A DNA stretch of 64,000 bases. Source: Actinacidiphila guanduensis. Lineage in GTDB: Bacteria > Actinomycetota > Actinomycetes > Streptomycetales > Streptomycetaceae. The notes under the pieces are model-generated. The model was given only the letters and a program-made list of their open reading frames with translations. It was not told where the DNA came from and ran no database searches. Both the position numbers and the translations under genes were made by a program. This document shows, piece after piece, positions 38,040-48,763 of this stretch (position 1 is its first letter; each line of letters starts with the position of its first letter). The stretch lies in the NCBI RefSeq assembly GCF_900103985.1, contig NZ_FNIE01000018.1, positions 1 to 64,000 of the forward strand, in the 5' to 3' direction.

Positions 38040-39727
38040 TGCTGGGTCTGCCCTTTCGCCGTGCGGGTGCGCTCGAACCTGCCGATCGCGACGGCGGCCG
38101 CGCAGGACAGGAGCCCCACCATAGCGAGGGTCCACTCCGGCGCCGCACCGACGCGGTCGGCGAGGGTCTTCTCGTCGCGCAGCGGGATGTCGGCGCTGAT
38201 GACCTGTTGCGTGAACTCCTTGCTGCGCTGTTCGATCTTCCCATCAGGAGCGACGATCGCACTGATCCCGCTGGTCGCGGCCGTGACGACGGCCCGGCCG
38301 TGCTCCACCGCCCGCAGCCTGGACATCGCCAGCTGCTGCTCGGGCTGCCCGGTGCGGCCGTAGGTGGCGTTGTTGGTCTGCACGACGATGGCGCGGGCAC
38401 CGGCGTTGACGGTGTCGCGGACGATGCCGTCGTAGGCGACCTCGAAGCAGATGACGTCGCCGAGCCTGGCCGGGCCGATCTGCATCACGCCGGTGGTCTT
38501 CCCCGGGTAGAAGTCGCGCGGGATCTCGTTGAGCATCGGCACGATCTTGGTGAGCTGCTTGCGGAAGGGCACGTACTCGCCGAAGGGCACCGGGTGCTGC
38601 TTGGTGTAGTGGGCGCCGGGGCCGGTGACCGGGTCCCAGACGATGCCCTCGTTCTGCACGTGGTCCTTGTCCGGGCCGTCCACCAGGGCGCCGACCAGGA
38701 CCGGGACGCCGACCGCCTGCACGGCCTCGGTGATCTTGTCGTACGCCTGCGGGTAGGTGAAGGGGTCGAGGTCGGAGGAGTTCTCCGGCCACAGCACGAT
38801 GTCCGGCTTGGGCACCCGGCCGGCCTTGATGTCGGCGGCGAGCTTGAGGGTGGCCTGCACGTGGTTGTCGAGGATCTTCATCGGACGGCCGAGGAAGTGC
38901 ATCCCCGGCTGCTGCACGTTGCCCTGCACGACAGCGATCCGCACGTGCCCGTCGGCGTTGGTGTGCACGGGGACGAACAGGCCGGCGCAGAAGACGGCCG
39001 CGGACAGCACGAGGGCGCCGGCGCCGGTCAGGACGGCACGCAGGGTGCGCGGGTCGGTGCGGCGGTACAGGCGGTGGGCGCGCAGCAGGGCGGCGGCGAG
39101 CAGGGTGCCGCTGAGGGCGACGCCGAAGCTGACGAGGGGGGCGCCGCCGAGGGCCGCGAGCGGGGTGAAGGGCGAGGCGGTGTTGGCGAACGCGAGGCGG
39201 CCCCAGGGGAAGCCGCCGAACGGGAGCCGGTCGCGGACGAGTTCCTGCGTCACCCACAGGCAGGCGCACCACAGCGGCCAGGCGCGCAGCCGCTGCACGA
39301 GGACCATCAGGGCGGCCATCAGCACGAGGTAGAGCGCCTCGACGCCCGACAGGACCACCACGGCGATCCAGATCACCGAGCGCAGCCAGACCAGCAGCCA
39401 GAGGAAGAAGGGGAAGGCGAAGGCGAAGCCGAGCCAGGCGCCCTGCCTGACGGTGCGGTCGCGCAGCACGAGGGCGAAGCCGGCGACGGCGACGAGGGAG
39501 AGCGGCCACACGCCGTACGGCGGGAAGGCGGCGGCCATGGCCAGGCCGAGGGCGGCGGCGACGCCGCTGCGGGGCGCTGCCGCGCGGGCTGTGGCGGTCC
39601 ACCGCTCGCGCCGGGACGGGCGGGGGGCCGCCGCTTGCGCCGCTGCCGCGGCCGGCGCCACGACCGGCTGGGCCGCGCGGCCCGCGCCGGAGGGAACGGC
39701 GGGGTCATCGGGGGGACGCAGGCGCAC
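38036..39727 (-). CDS. lnt: Apolipoprotein N-acyltransferase
   Basis: A 563-residue membrane enzyme that adds the third acyl chain to lipoproteins. GTG 39727 is preferred because AGGAAGG lies 9 nt upstream and none of the earlier in-frame codons has a site. An Ala-rich N-terminus and about six transmembrane helices precede an extracytoplasmic nitrilase domain with the Glu-Lys-Cys triad in WPENSSDL, HYTKQHPVPFGEYVP and GDVICFEVAYD. A final helix anchors the C-terminus. In mycobacteria the equivalent is fused to Ppm1; here they are adjacent overlapping genes. Confidence 0.93.
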   Translation of the reverse strand: MRLRPPDDPAVPSGAGRAAQPVVAPAAAAAQAAAPRPSRRERWTATARAAAPRSGVAAALGLAMAAAFPPYGVWPLSLVAVAGFALVLRDRTVRQGAWLGFAFAFPFFLWLLVWLRSVIWIAVVVLSGVEALYLVLMAALMVLVQRLRAWPLWCACLWVTQELVRDRLPFGGFPWGRLAFANTASPFTPLAALGGAPLVSFGVALSGTLLAAALLRAHRLYRRTDPRTLRAVLTGAGALVLSAAVFCAGLFVPVHTNADGHVRIAVVQGNVQQPGMHFLGRPMKILDNHVQATLKLAADIKAGRVPKPDIVLWPENSSDLDPFTYPQAYDKITEAVQAVGVPVLVGALVDGPDKDHVQNEGIVWDPVTGPGAHYTKQHPVPFGEYVPFRKQLTKIVPMLNEIPRDFYPGKTTGVMQIGPARLGDVICFEVAYDGIVRDTVNAGARAIVVQTNNATYGRTGQPEQQLAMSRLRAVEHGRAVVTAATSGISAIVAPDGKIEQRSKEFTQQVISADIPLRDEKTLADRVGAAPEWTLAMVGLLSCAAAVAIGRFERTRTAKGQTQQ

Positions 39728-39846
39728 GGGCGCGGCCTTCCTCTGTGAGACGTACAGAAGGTGAAGGTACCGCGTGTGTCTGTGGGGTGTCCCCCCCACC
39801 ACGGGGCCGCGGGTCGCCCCGGGACCTTCCCCCGCGGGGTGGCTTG

Positions 39847-40092
39847 TCGCGCAGTTCCTCGCGCCCCTTCGGATTCCCGCCTGCCCCAGCCCCGCCGTTC
39901 CCGGCCGCAGGCCGGTGGCCGGTTGCTCGCGCAGTTCCTCCCCCAGAGCTTCGCCTGGGAGGTACCCCCAGCGCCCCTTTACGGCAACCCGCCTGCCCGA
40001 ACCCCGCCATTCCCGGCCACCGGCCGGTGGCCTCTTCTCGCGCAGTTCCTCCCCCAGAGCTTCGCCTGGGGGTGCCCCCAGCGCCCCTTGGA
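39847..40092. repeat. Streptomyces-type intergenic repeat element, three copies
   Basis: TCGCGCAGTTCCTC begins copies at 39847, 39927 and 40038. Each is followed by GCGCCCCTT, a GCCTGCCC-A-CCCCGCC block and GGCCGGTGGCC. Copies two and three carry an extra hairpin of about 31 bp (CCCCCAGAGCTTCGCCTGGG-type, arms CCCCCAG/CTGGG). Words such as CGCAGTTCC...CGCGCCCC recur between genes in many streptomycete chromosomes. The cluster follows the start of lnt and has no coding signal. Confidence 0.7.
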
Positions 40093-40530
40093 GGCAAGTC
40101 GCCGTGTGCTGTTTTGGGTACGGGACGAGCCCGGACGCCCTTCGGGCCGACCTGGGAACCGCTGGCTGCGGCTCGGCACCGAGGCCGTTGTCTACTGGGC
40201 GTCCGGGCCCTTCCCGGGTCGCACCTGCCGATCGGGCGGCACTCCCCCCGCGTTCCGCGTCGCGGATGCTGGACCTGGCTGCCAGTGGCGTCCGCTGTGC
40301 GGCGGCGCCCCATGGCCCAGCGTGGCCGACGCAACCGCGGAGAGCCCCCGGTCCGACGTCCTGTGGTGGACTTCGCCGAAGTTACCCGCCCCCGACCAGC
40401 GGCTGTCAACACTGCTGTGACCTGCGGGCTTTCGGTAAAGAGGCAGGTCAGTGCGGAGGCCGCCGCGCGGCTGCGACACGCCGCCGCCCGGCGACCGCAC
40501 ACCGTTCGGCGGCATGGCGGAGCACCCGGC
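40093..40530. other. Non-coding stretch of atypical composition
   Basis: About 440 bases between the repeat cluster and the amidohydrolase. It is less GC-biased than the neighbours (TGTGCTGTTTTGGG, GTTGTCTACTGGG, GCTGTCAACACTGCTGTGACC). Open frames exist on both strands but show no protein pattern I recognise and no ribosome site. It could be a decayed gene or a transcribed non-coding segment. Confidence 0.4.
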
Positions 40531-42210
40531 TCACCCGTTCGGAGGCCCGAAGACGGTGCGGCCGGCGACGACCGTGGTCAGCGCAGTGGGCAGGGCGGCG
40601 CCGGGGGTCAGGTCGGGCAGCCCGGGGGTGCCCGAGCGGGGGTCGGTGGACCAGTTGGCGACGCGCGCGTCGGGCGCCTGGACCAGCAGGTCGCCGACCT
40701 GCCAGACGGCGTAGTCGGCGGGCGCGCCGGGCACGAGGACGCCGGCCTCGTCGCGGCCGATGGCGCGCCAGCCGCCGCGGGTGTGGGCCTGGAAGGCGGC
40801 CCGCGCGGAGATGCGGTGGGCGCGGGTGCGGTGGAAGGCGGCGGCCCGGACGGTGCCCCAGGGGTCGAGCGGGGTGACGGGGCTGTCGGAGCCGAGGACG
40901 AGCGGAACCCCGGCCCGGGTCATCGCGGCGAACGGGTTGAGCGCGGCGGCCCGCTCGGCGCCGAGCCGGGCGGCGTACATGCCGTCGGGGCCGCCCCAGG
41001 CCGCGTCGAAGGCGGGCTGCACGGAGGCGATGAGCCCGAACTCGGCGAAGGCGTCGATCGCTTGCGACGACATCAGCTCGGCGTGCTCCACCCGGTGCCG
41101 CAGGGCCCGTACGCGGTCCAGGCCGGCCGCTGCGGCGGCCGCGCGCACCCCGGCCACCACGGCGTCGATGGCGGCGTCCCCGATGGCGTGGAAGCCCGCC
41201 TGGACCCCGGCGCGGGTGCACACCAGCAGGTGGCGGGCGACGGTGTCGGCGTCGAGGTAGGTGACGCCGCTGTGGCCGGCGTCGGCGTAGGGGGCGTGCA
41301 GGGCGGCGGTGTGCGAGCCGAGGGAGCCGTCCACGAAGAGGTCGCCGCCGGCCCCGAGGGCGCCGAGGTCGCGCAGCTTGTCGAGATCGGCGGCCTCGGC
41401 CGCAGCCTCGGCCCAGTAGGCGTGCACGCGCGGGCCGGGCCCTTCGGCGGCCAGCGCCAGCAGGGAGGCGAGGTCGTCCTCGGAGGAGATGTCGGGGCCG
41501 GCGCACTCGTGCAGGCTGCCGATGCCGCGGGCCGCGGCGTGCCGCAGGGCGGCGCGCTGGGCGTCCGCGCGCTGGGCGGGGCTGATCGCGGCGTGGGCGG
41601 CGGCCCGTACGGCGTGGTGGGCGTCGCGGGTCAGCGGGCCCTGGGGGTCGTGGCCGAGGCGGTCGGTGACGCCGGGGACGAGGTCGAGCAGCGCGGTGCT
41701 GACCGCGGCGGAGTGGACGTCGGCGCGGGCGAGGTAGGCGGGGCGGCCGCCGGTGGCCGCGTCGACCTCGGCGCGGGTGGGCGGACGCCCCTCGGGCCAG
41801 GCGCTCTCGTCCCAGCCCTGGCCGAGCAGCACCCGGTCGCCGGGGTGGGCGGCGGCGAAGGCGGCGGTGCGGGCGAGCGCGTCGGCCAGCGAGGCGGCGC
41901 CGGACAGGTCGAGGCCGGTCAGGGCGAGGCCGGTGGCGGTGGCGTGCACGTGCGCGTCCACGAAGGCGGGGGTGACCAGGGCGCCGTCGAGGTGCACGAC
42001 GCGGTCCACGCCGTCCGCGAAGGAGTCGGCCGCCCCCTCGGAGCCGACCCAGGCGACGGTGTCGCCGTCGACGACCATGGCGGTGGCGAAGGGATCGGCG
42101 GGGCTGTAGACGAAGCCGCCGCGCAGCAGCACGGTGCCGCCGGGCGCGGGGTCGTCGGGGCGGGAGGTCGCGGGGACCGCTGCGGTGGGGCTGCTGGGCG
42201 TGGCGTGCAT
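40531..42210 (-). CDS. YtcJ-like metal-dependent amidohydrolase
   Basis: A 559-residue amidohydrolase-superfamily protein. The metal motif VDAHVHAT (HxH), GQGWDESAW, GFHAIGDAAID, RHRVEHAEL and GSDSPVTPLDPW are the YtcJ/exoenzyme-regulatory-protein signatures, so the TIM-barrel metal site is complete. There is no signal peptide. Substrates of this group are largely unknown. It lies 82 bases downstream of the Lrp gene on the same strand, which may control it. Confidence 0.88.
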   Translation of the reverse strand: MHATPSSPTAAVPATSRPDDPAPGGTVLLRGGFVYSPADPFATAMVVDGDTVAWVGSEGAADSFADGVDRVVHLDGALVTPAFVDAHVHATATGLALTGLDLSGAASLADALARTAAFAAAHPGDRVLLGQGWDESAWPEGRPPTRAEVDAATGGRPAYLARADVHSAAVSTALLDLVPGVTDRLGHDPQGPLTRDAHHAVRAAAHAAISPAQRADAQRAALRHAAARGIGSLHECAGPDISSEDDLASLLALAAEGPGPRVHAYWAEAAAEAADLDKLRDLGALGAGGDLFVDGSLGSHTAALHAPYADAGHSGVTYLDADTVARHLLVCTRAGVQAGFHAIGDAAIDAVVAGVRAAAAAAGLDRVRALRHRVEHAELMSSQAIDAFAEFGLIASVQPAFDAAWGGPDGMYAARLGAERAAALNPFAAMTRAGVPLVLGSDSPVTPLDPWGTVRAAAFHRTRAHRISARAAFQAHTRGGWRAIGRDEAGVLVPGAPADYAVWQVGDLLVQAPDARVANWSTDPRSGTPGLPDLTPGAALPTALTTVVAGRTVFGPPNG

Positions 42211-42292
42211 GGGGCCAGTCTCCCCCGCCGCCGGGGGTGCCGTGCCGCGGGGTGGTGGTGCCCCGGGCCGCGGGCAGCCGCGGGGCGCGGCG

Positions 42293-42745
42293 TCAGATGC
42301 GCGGGGGGCGGGCCTCGTAGGCGGTGGAGAGCACCACGGTGGTGCGGGTGGACACGCCCGCCAGCGAGCGGATGCGGCCGAGCAGGTGTTCCAGCTCGAT
42401 GGGGGTGGCGACCCGCACCTTGAGGATGTAGTTCTCGTCGCCGGCCACGCTGTGGCACGCCTCGATCTCGGGGACGTCGGCGAGCCGGTCGGCGATGTCG
42501 TCGGGCGCGCTCGGGTCGAAGGGCTTGACCGAGATGAACGCGGTCAGCGACAGGCCGACCGCCTCGGGGTCGATGACGGCCGCGTAGCCGCGGATCACGC
42601 CGCGCTGCTCCAGCCGCCGGACGCGCTGGTGCACCGCCGAGGTGGACAGGCCCGTGGCCTTGCCCAGGTCGGTGTAGCTCATCCGCCCGTCGGCGACGAG
42701 CAGTTCCACGATGTGCCGGTCGAGCTCCTCCACAGCCGATGACAT
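42293..42745 (-). CDS. Lrp/AsnC-family transcriptional regulator
   Basis: A 150-residue regulator. An N-terminal helix-turn-helix (LDRHIVELLVADGRMSYTDLG, LSTSAVHQRVRRLEQRGVIRGY) is followed by the RAM effector domain (ISVKPFDPSAPDDIADRLADVPEIEACHSVAGDENYILKV, split here by its own conserved Gly). Such proteins form octamers that sense amino acids. No ribosome site precedes the ATG. A perfect TTACCGGTAA palindrome abuts the start codon, consistent with autoregulation. Confidence 0.9.
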   Translation of the reverse strand: MSSAVEELDRHIVELLVADGRMSYTDLGKATGLSTSAVHQRVRRLEQRGVIRGYAAVIDPEAVGLSLTAFISVKPFDPSAPDDIADRLADVPEIEACHSVAGDENYILKVRVATPIELEHLLGRIRSLAGVSTRTTVVLSTAYEARPPRI

Positions 42746-42754
42746 TACCGGTAA
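42745..42754. promoter_or_regulatory. TTACCGGTAA palindrome at the lrp start codon
   Basis: The perfect 10-bp palindrome TTACCGGTAA overlaps the A of the Lrp ATG. A second TTAC-containing word (GGATTACTCACC) lies about 10 bases upstream. Lrp-type proteins bind such AT-flanked palindromes and commonly repress their own genes; binding here is an inference. Confidence 0.4.
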
Positions 42755-42809
42755 CAGGGCGGATTACTCACCGTAGGAGCCGTGGCTTTCGATCGCCCCC
42801 GGGCGCGTC

Positions 42810-44829
<2,020 letters not shown>

Positions 44830-44966
44830 GGCCGGCCGGGAGCCGAGCCGCGGGCCCGCAGGAGCCCGGGCCCGAGCCGCGTCCCGCCGCTGTTCGCCCT
44901 CCCGCGGCCGCACCCGCGGCGGGCGGCCGACGTACCGCTGCGGCCGGTCCGGCGCACCCCGCCCGG

Positions 44967-45132
44967 CCGCCGGGCCCGGCACGTACCTCCACCGCGCCGC
45001 CGCTCGTCAGAACAGCCCGGCAGCCGCCCGCTCGTACGGTCGCTGCCAACCGCCGGGCCCGGCACGCACGCCCGCCGCGCCGCTGGTTCTCGGCGCAGCC
45101 CGGCAGGCGTACGCGCATACGGTCCCCGCGGG
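44967..45132. repeat. Degenerate tandem duplication of 83 bp
   Basis: CCGCCGGGCCCGGCAC occurs at 44967 and 45050, and CAGCCCGGCAG at 45013 and 45096, both pairs exactly 83 bases apart. The whole units align with many substitutions. The repeat fills the gap between the convergent hypothetical gene (44829) and the acyl-CoA dehydrogenase (45137). Bases 44830-44966 are GC-rich and featureless. Confidence 0.65.
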
Positions 45133-45136
45133 GCCG

Positions 45137-46306
45137 TCAGTCCTGCGACTCCGGGCCCAGCACGTCGCGGGCGATCACCATCCGCTGGATCTGGTTGGTG
45201 CCCTCCACGATCTGCAGCACCTTCGCCTCGCGCATGTAGCGCTCCAGCGGGAAGTCGGCGGTGTAGCCGTAGCCGCCGAGCAGCTGGACGGCGTCGGTGG
45301 TGACCTGCATCGCGGTGTCGGTGCAGATCAGCTTCGCCATGGCGGCCTGGGTGCCGAAGGGCAGCCCGGCGTCCTTGCGGCGTGCCGCGGCCAGGTACAG
45401 CGCGCGACCCGCCTCGATCCGCGCGGCCATGTCGGCGACCATGAAGCGCAGGCCCTGGAAGTCGGCGATGGGGTGGCCGAACTGGCGCCGCTCGCGCAGG
45501 TAGGCCGCGCCCGCGTCCAGGGCGGCCTGCGCCACGCCGATCGCGCAGGCGGCGATGCCGAGCCGCCCGGCGTCCAGCGCGGACAGCGCTATGGCGAAGC
45601 CCTGGCCCTCCTCGCCGATCCGCCGCTCGTCGGGCACCCGTACGCCGTCGAGGTGCACCTGCGCGGTGGGCGAGCCCTTCAGGCCCATCTTCCGCTCGGG
45701 GGCGGCGGCGCTCAGGCCCGGGGCGTCCCCGGGAACGAGGTAGGCGGTGATGCCGTGGGCGCCGGGGCCGCCGCTGCGGGCGAGCACGGTGTAGAAGTCG
45801 GCGACGCCGCCGTGGGTGATCCACGCCTTGGTGCCCTCGATCGTCCAGGTGCCGCCCTCGCGCACCGCCCTCGTCCGCAGGGAGGCCGCGTCCGATCCGG
45901 AGGTGGGCTCCGAGAGGCAATAGGCGCCGAGCAGTTCGCCGCCGAGCATGGCGGGCAGGTGGTCGGCGCGCTGCTCCTTGCTGCCGAAGGCGGCCAGGGC
46001 GTGGCAGGACAGGGTGTGCACGCTGACGCCGAGGCCGACGGTGAGCCGGGCGGCCGCCAGCTCCTCCAGCACCTGCAGGTACACCTCGTACGGCTGGTCG
46101 CCGCCGCCGTACTCGGCGGAGTAGGGCAGGCCGAGCAGTCCGGCGCGGCCGATCAGGGTGAAGACCTCGCGGGGGAAGCGCCCGGCGTCCTCCTGCTCGG
46201 CCGCGGCGGGCGCGATCTCGCGGCCGGCCAGCTCGCGGGTGAGGGCGAGCAGCTCGCGGGCCTCGTCGGTGGGCAGCTGCCGGTCTACCGTTCGGGGGTG
46301 CGGCAT
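45137..46306 (-). CDS. Acyl-CoA dehydrogenase
   Basis: A 389-residue FAD enzyme catalysing alpha,beta-dehydrogenation of acyl-CoA. Signatures: AYCLSEPTSGSDAASL (FAD-binding), TKAWITHGG, and ARIEAGRALYLAAA. QLLGGYGYTADFPLERYMREAKV and QIVEGTNQIQRMVIAR follow, with the catalytic Glu in VEGT. Length is standard. It is monocistronic as far as can be seen; the 285 bases upstream show no clear promoter. Confidence 0.93.
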   Translation of the reverse strand: MPHPRTVDRQLPTDEARELLALTRELAGREIAPAAAEQEDAGRFPREVFTLIGRAGLLGLPYSAEYGGGDQPYEVYLQVLEELAAARLTVGLGVSVHTLSCHALAAFGSKEQRADHLPAMLGGELLGAYCLSEPTSGSDAASLRTRAVREGGTWTIEGTKAWITHGGVADFYTVLARSGGPGAHGITAYLVPGDAPGLSAAAPERKMGLKGSPTAQVHLDGVRVPDERRIGEEGQGFAIALSALDAGRLGIAACAIGVAQAALDAGAAYLRERRQFGHPIADFQGLRFMVADMAARIEAGRALYLAAARRKDAGLPFGTQAAMAKLICTDTAMQVTTDAVQLLGGYGYTADFPLERYMREAKVLQIVEGTNQIQRMVIARDVLGPESQD

Positions 46307-46591
46307 GGCGGCGGTTCCTCCCTGTTCGGGTGGCGGCGGCCCGGGGCCTGGGTGGGGCGGGGCCGTCCGGTGGCGGGGCCGGATCCGGCGGCCTGCCCGT
46401 GCCGGGTCTCGGCACAGGTGATCAACGGGTCCGGCGGATGGAGTATGCCCGAATCGGCCGCCTCCGTCACGGGTGCCGTGCCGGGCCGCGCGGGCGGCCG
46501 CCGTACGCGCGTAGACAGCGTCGGCGGAACCGCCCGGCGAGCCCGGTCTCCAGGGGGCTGTCGGCCTGCTCCTGGGTCGTCCTGGGGGCGC

Positions 46592-48763
46592 TCAGCCCGC
46601 GTCGGCGAGGTGCAGCTCGTGCAGCCGTTCCGGGGGGCCGGGGCGGCCGTAGTACCAGCCCTGGCCGGTGTCGCAGCCGAGCGCCCGCAGGTGCTCGGCC
46701 TGGGTGCTGGTCTCGATGCCCTCCACCGTGACCGTCAGGCCCAGGCCGTGGGCCAGGGAGACGATGCCCTCGACGATCTTCAGGTCGACCGGGTCGGCGG
46801 GGTGGCGGCGCATGCCGCGGGTGAAGGCGCGGTCCAGCTTGAGGACGCTGACCGGCAGCCAGCGCAGCGAGGAGAGGTTGGAGTAGCCGGTGCCGAAGTC
46901 GTCGAGCGCTATCTCCACGCCGAGGTCGGCGATCCGGCGCAGCGGCCGCAGCGCCTCGGGGTCGGCGCCGATCAGCGCGCTCTCGGTGACCTCCAGGCAC
47001 AGGGCCTCGGGGGCGAGTCCGGTCTCGTCCAGCACCCGGGTGACCTCGCCGACCAGGTCGGGGTGGTGCAGCTGGAGCGGGGAGAGGTTGACGTTGACCC
47101 GCGGGCCGCAGCCGTGGGTGTGCTCGGCGGCCCACGCCTGCGCCTGGCGGGCGGCCTGCTCCAGCACCCAGCGGCCGAGGGGCACGATCTGGCCGGTGTT
47201 CTCGGCGAGCGGGATGAAGCGGTCGGGGCCGAGCACGCCGTGCACCGGGTGGCCCCAGCGGACCAGGGCCTCGGCGCCGTGCACGGCGCCGTCGCGCAGC
47301 CCGATCAGCGGCTGGTACTCCACGAAGAACTCGCCGCGCTCCAGGGCGACCGGCAGCCGGTTGGTCAGGTCGTGCCGGGTGATGGCGCGCGCGTCGTGGG
47401 CGGGGTCGGCGATCTCGTACCGATTGCCGCCCATCTCCTTGGCCCGGTACATCGTGATGTCGGCGCTGCGCAGCAGGTCGGCGGCGGCGCCCTCGCCGGC
47501 CGGGCCGTGCACGAGGCCGATGCTGCCGTGGACGGTCAGGTCGCGGCCGTCCACCCGCACCGGCGTGGCGAGGGCGGCCAGGATGCGGTCGGCCAGGGCG
47601 GTGACGGCGGCGCGGTCGGGCGGGTCGGTGTACAGGGCGACGAACTCGTCGCCGCCGATCCGCGCCATCAGCTGGCCGGTGCCGGTCAGGCAGCCGCGCA
47701 GCCGCTCGGCGACGGCCACCAGCAGCCGGTCGCCGACCGCGTGGCCGAGGCTGTCGTTGACCGCCTTGAAGCCGTCCAGGTCCAGGTAGCACAGGCCGAT
47801 GGCGCGCTCGCCGCCGTCGGTGCCCAGGGCCTGGTCGAGGCGTTCGAAGAACAGGGCGCGGTTGGGCAGGCCGGTGAGCGCGTCGTGGGTGGCCTCGTGG
47901 CGCAGCCGCTCCAGCAGCCGGCGGCGCTCGGTGACGTCCTCCAGGAGGGCCAGCTGGTACTGGGGGCGGCCGGCGGCGTCGTGCAGCAGGGAGACCCGCA
48001 GGTTGGCCCACAGGACACTGCCGTCGGCCCGCGGGTAGGCCTTCTCCACGTGGTAGCTGTCGCGCTCGCCGCGCAGCAGTTCGCCGTTGAGCGCAGCCAG
48101 GCCCGGGGCGTTCTCCGGGTGGGTCCACTCGCCGACGGCGCGGCGGCGGATGTACGACTCGCCGCCGAGCATGCGGCTGAGCGCGTCGTTGACCTCGACC
48201 ACCTTGCCGTCCAGGTCGGCGATGCCGATGCCGACGGCGGCGTGCTCGAAGACCGCGCGGAAGCGGGCCTCGCTGGCGGCCAGGGCGCGTTCGGCCTCCT
48301 GCTGGGCGGCGAGCGCGGCCCGGGAGATGGACTCCTGCTCGGCCAGGGTGCGCTCGCGCAGCGCCTGGGTGAAGCCGACCGCGACCGCGTGCTGCAGGCG
48401 GGCGCAGCGGGCCCGGCTCTCGTCGGCGGGCACGCCGTCGCCGGGCGGGCAGTAGAGCACGAGGTAGGCGTCGATGACGCCGAGGATGCTCGGCAGGGCC
48501 TCGGGGTCGGTGCAGTGGGCGGCCACCAGGGCGGCGCCGACCGGGACCGCGGCCCTGGGGTCGAACGGGCGGGCGGCGAGCGCGTCGCGCAGCACCCGGG
48601 CGAGCGGGACGAGGTGGGTCTCGAACTCGGCGCGGGTCATCGAGGTGGCGGTCGCGGGGAAGACCGCACGGCTCCATATGGCCGCGAACCGGCGCAGGTT
48701 GTCGGGCTCGCCGGGCACCGCGCCCTCGTGCGGGGCCTGTTCGGCCGGTGCCCCGGTGGTCAC
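46592..48763 (-). CDS. PAS-GGDEF-EAL c-di-GMP turnover protein
   Basis: A 723-residue cytoplasmic protein starting GTG 48763, overlapping the upstream methyltransferase stop by 4 bases. An N-terminal helical region (about 20-150) and a coiled linker (LAEQESISRAALAAQQEAERALAASE) precede a PAS domain (about 165-290). The diguanylate cyclase domain has intact RIGGDEFVALY (near 371). No RxxD inhibitory site is visible at the usual place before it. The EAL domain keeps EALVRWGHP (near 498), DDFGTGYSNLSSL and LKLDRAF, so both synthesis and breakdown of c-di-GMP are possible. In Streptomyces c-di-GMP acts through BldD and WhiG/RsiG to control development. Confidence 0.92.
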   Translation of the reverse strand: MTTGAPAEQAPHEGAVPGEPDNLRRFAAIWSRAVFPATATSMTRAEFETHLVPLARVLRDALAARPFDPRAAVPVGAALVAAHCTDPEALPSILGVIDAYLVLYCPPGDGVPADESRARCARLQHAVAVGFTQALRERTLAEQESISRAALAAQQEAERALAASEARFRAVFEHAAVGIGIADLDGKVVEVNDALSRMLGGESYIRRRAVGEWTHPENAPGLAALNGELLRGERDSYHVEKAYPRADGSVLWANLRVSLLHDAAGRPQYQLALLEDVTERRRLLERLRHEATHDALTGLPNRALFFERLDQALGTDGGERAIGLCYLDLDGFKAVNDSLGHAVGDRLLVAVAERLRGCLTGTGQLMARIGGDEFVALYTDPPDRAAVTALADRILAALATPVRVDGRDLTVHGSIGLVHGPAGEGAAADLLRSADITMYRAKEMGGNRYEIADPAHDARAITRHDLTNRLPVALERGEFFVEYQPLIGLRDGAVHGAEALVRWGHPVHGVLGPDRFIPLAENTGQIVPLGRWVLEQAARQAQAWAAEHTHGCGPRVNVNLSPLQLHHPDLVGEVTRVLDETGLAPEALCLEVTESALIGADPEALRPLRRIADLGVEIALDDFGTGYSNLSSLRWLPVSVLKLDRAFTRGMRRHPADPVDLKIVEGIVSLAHGLGLTVTVEGIETSTQAEHLRALGCDTGQGWYYGRPGPPERLHELHLADAG

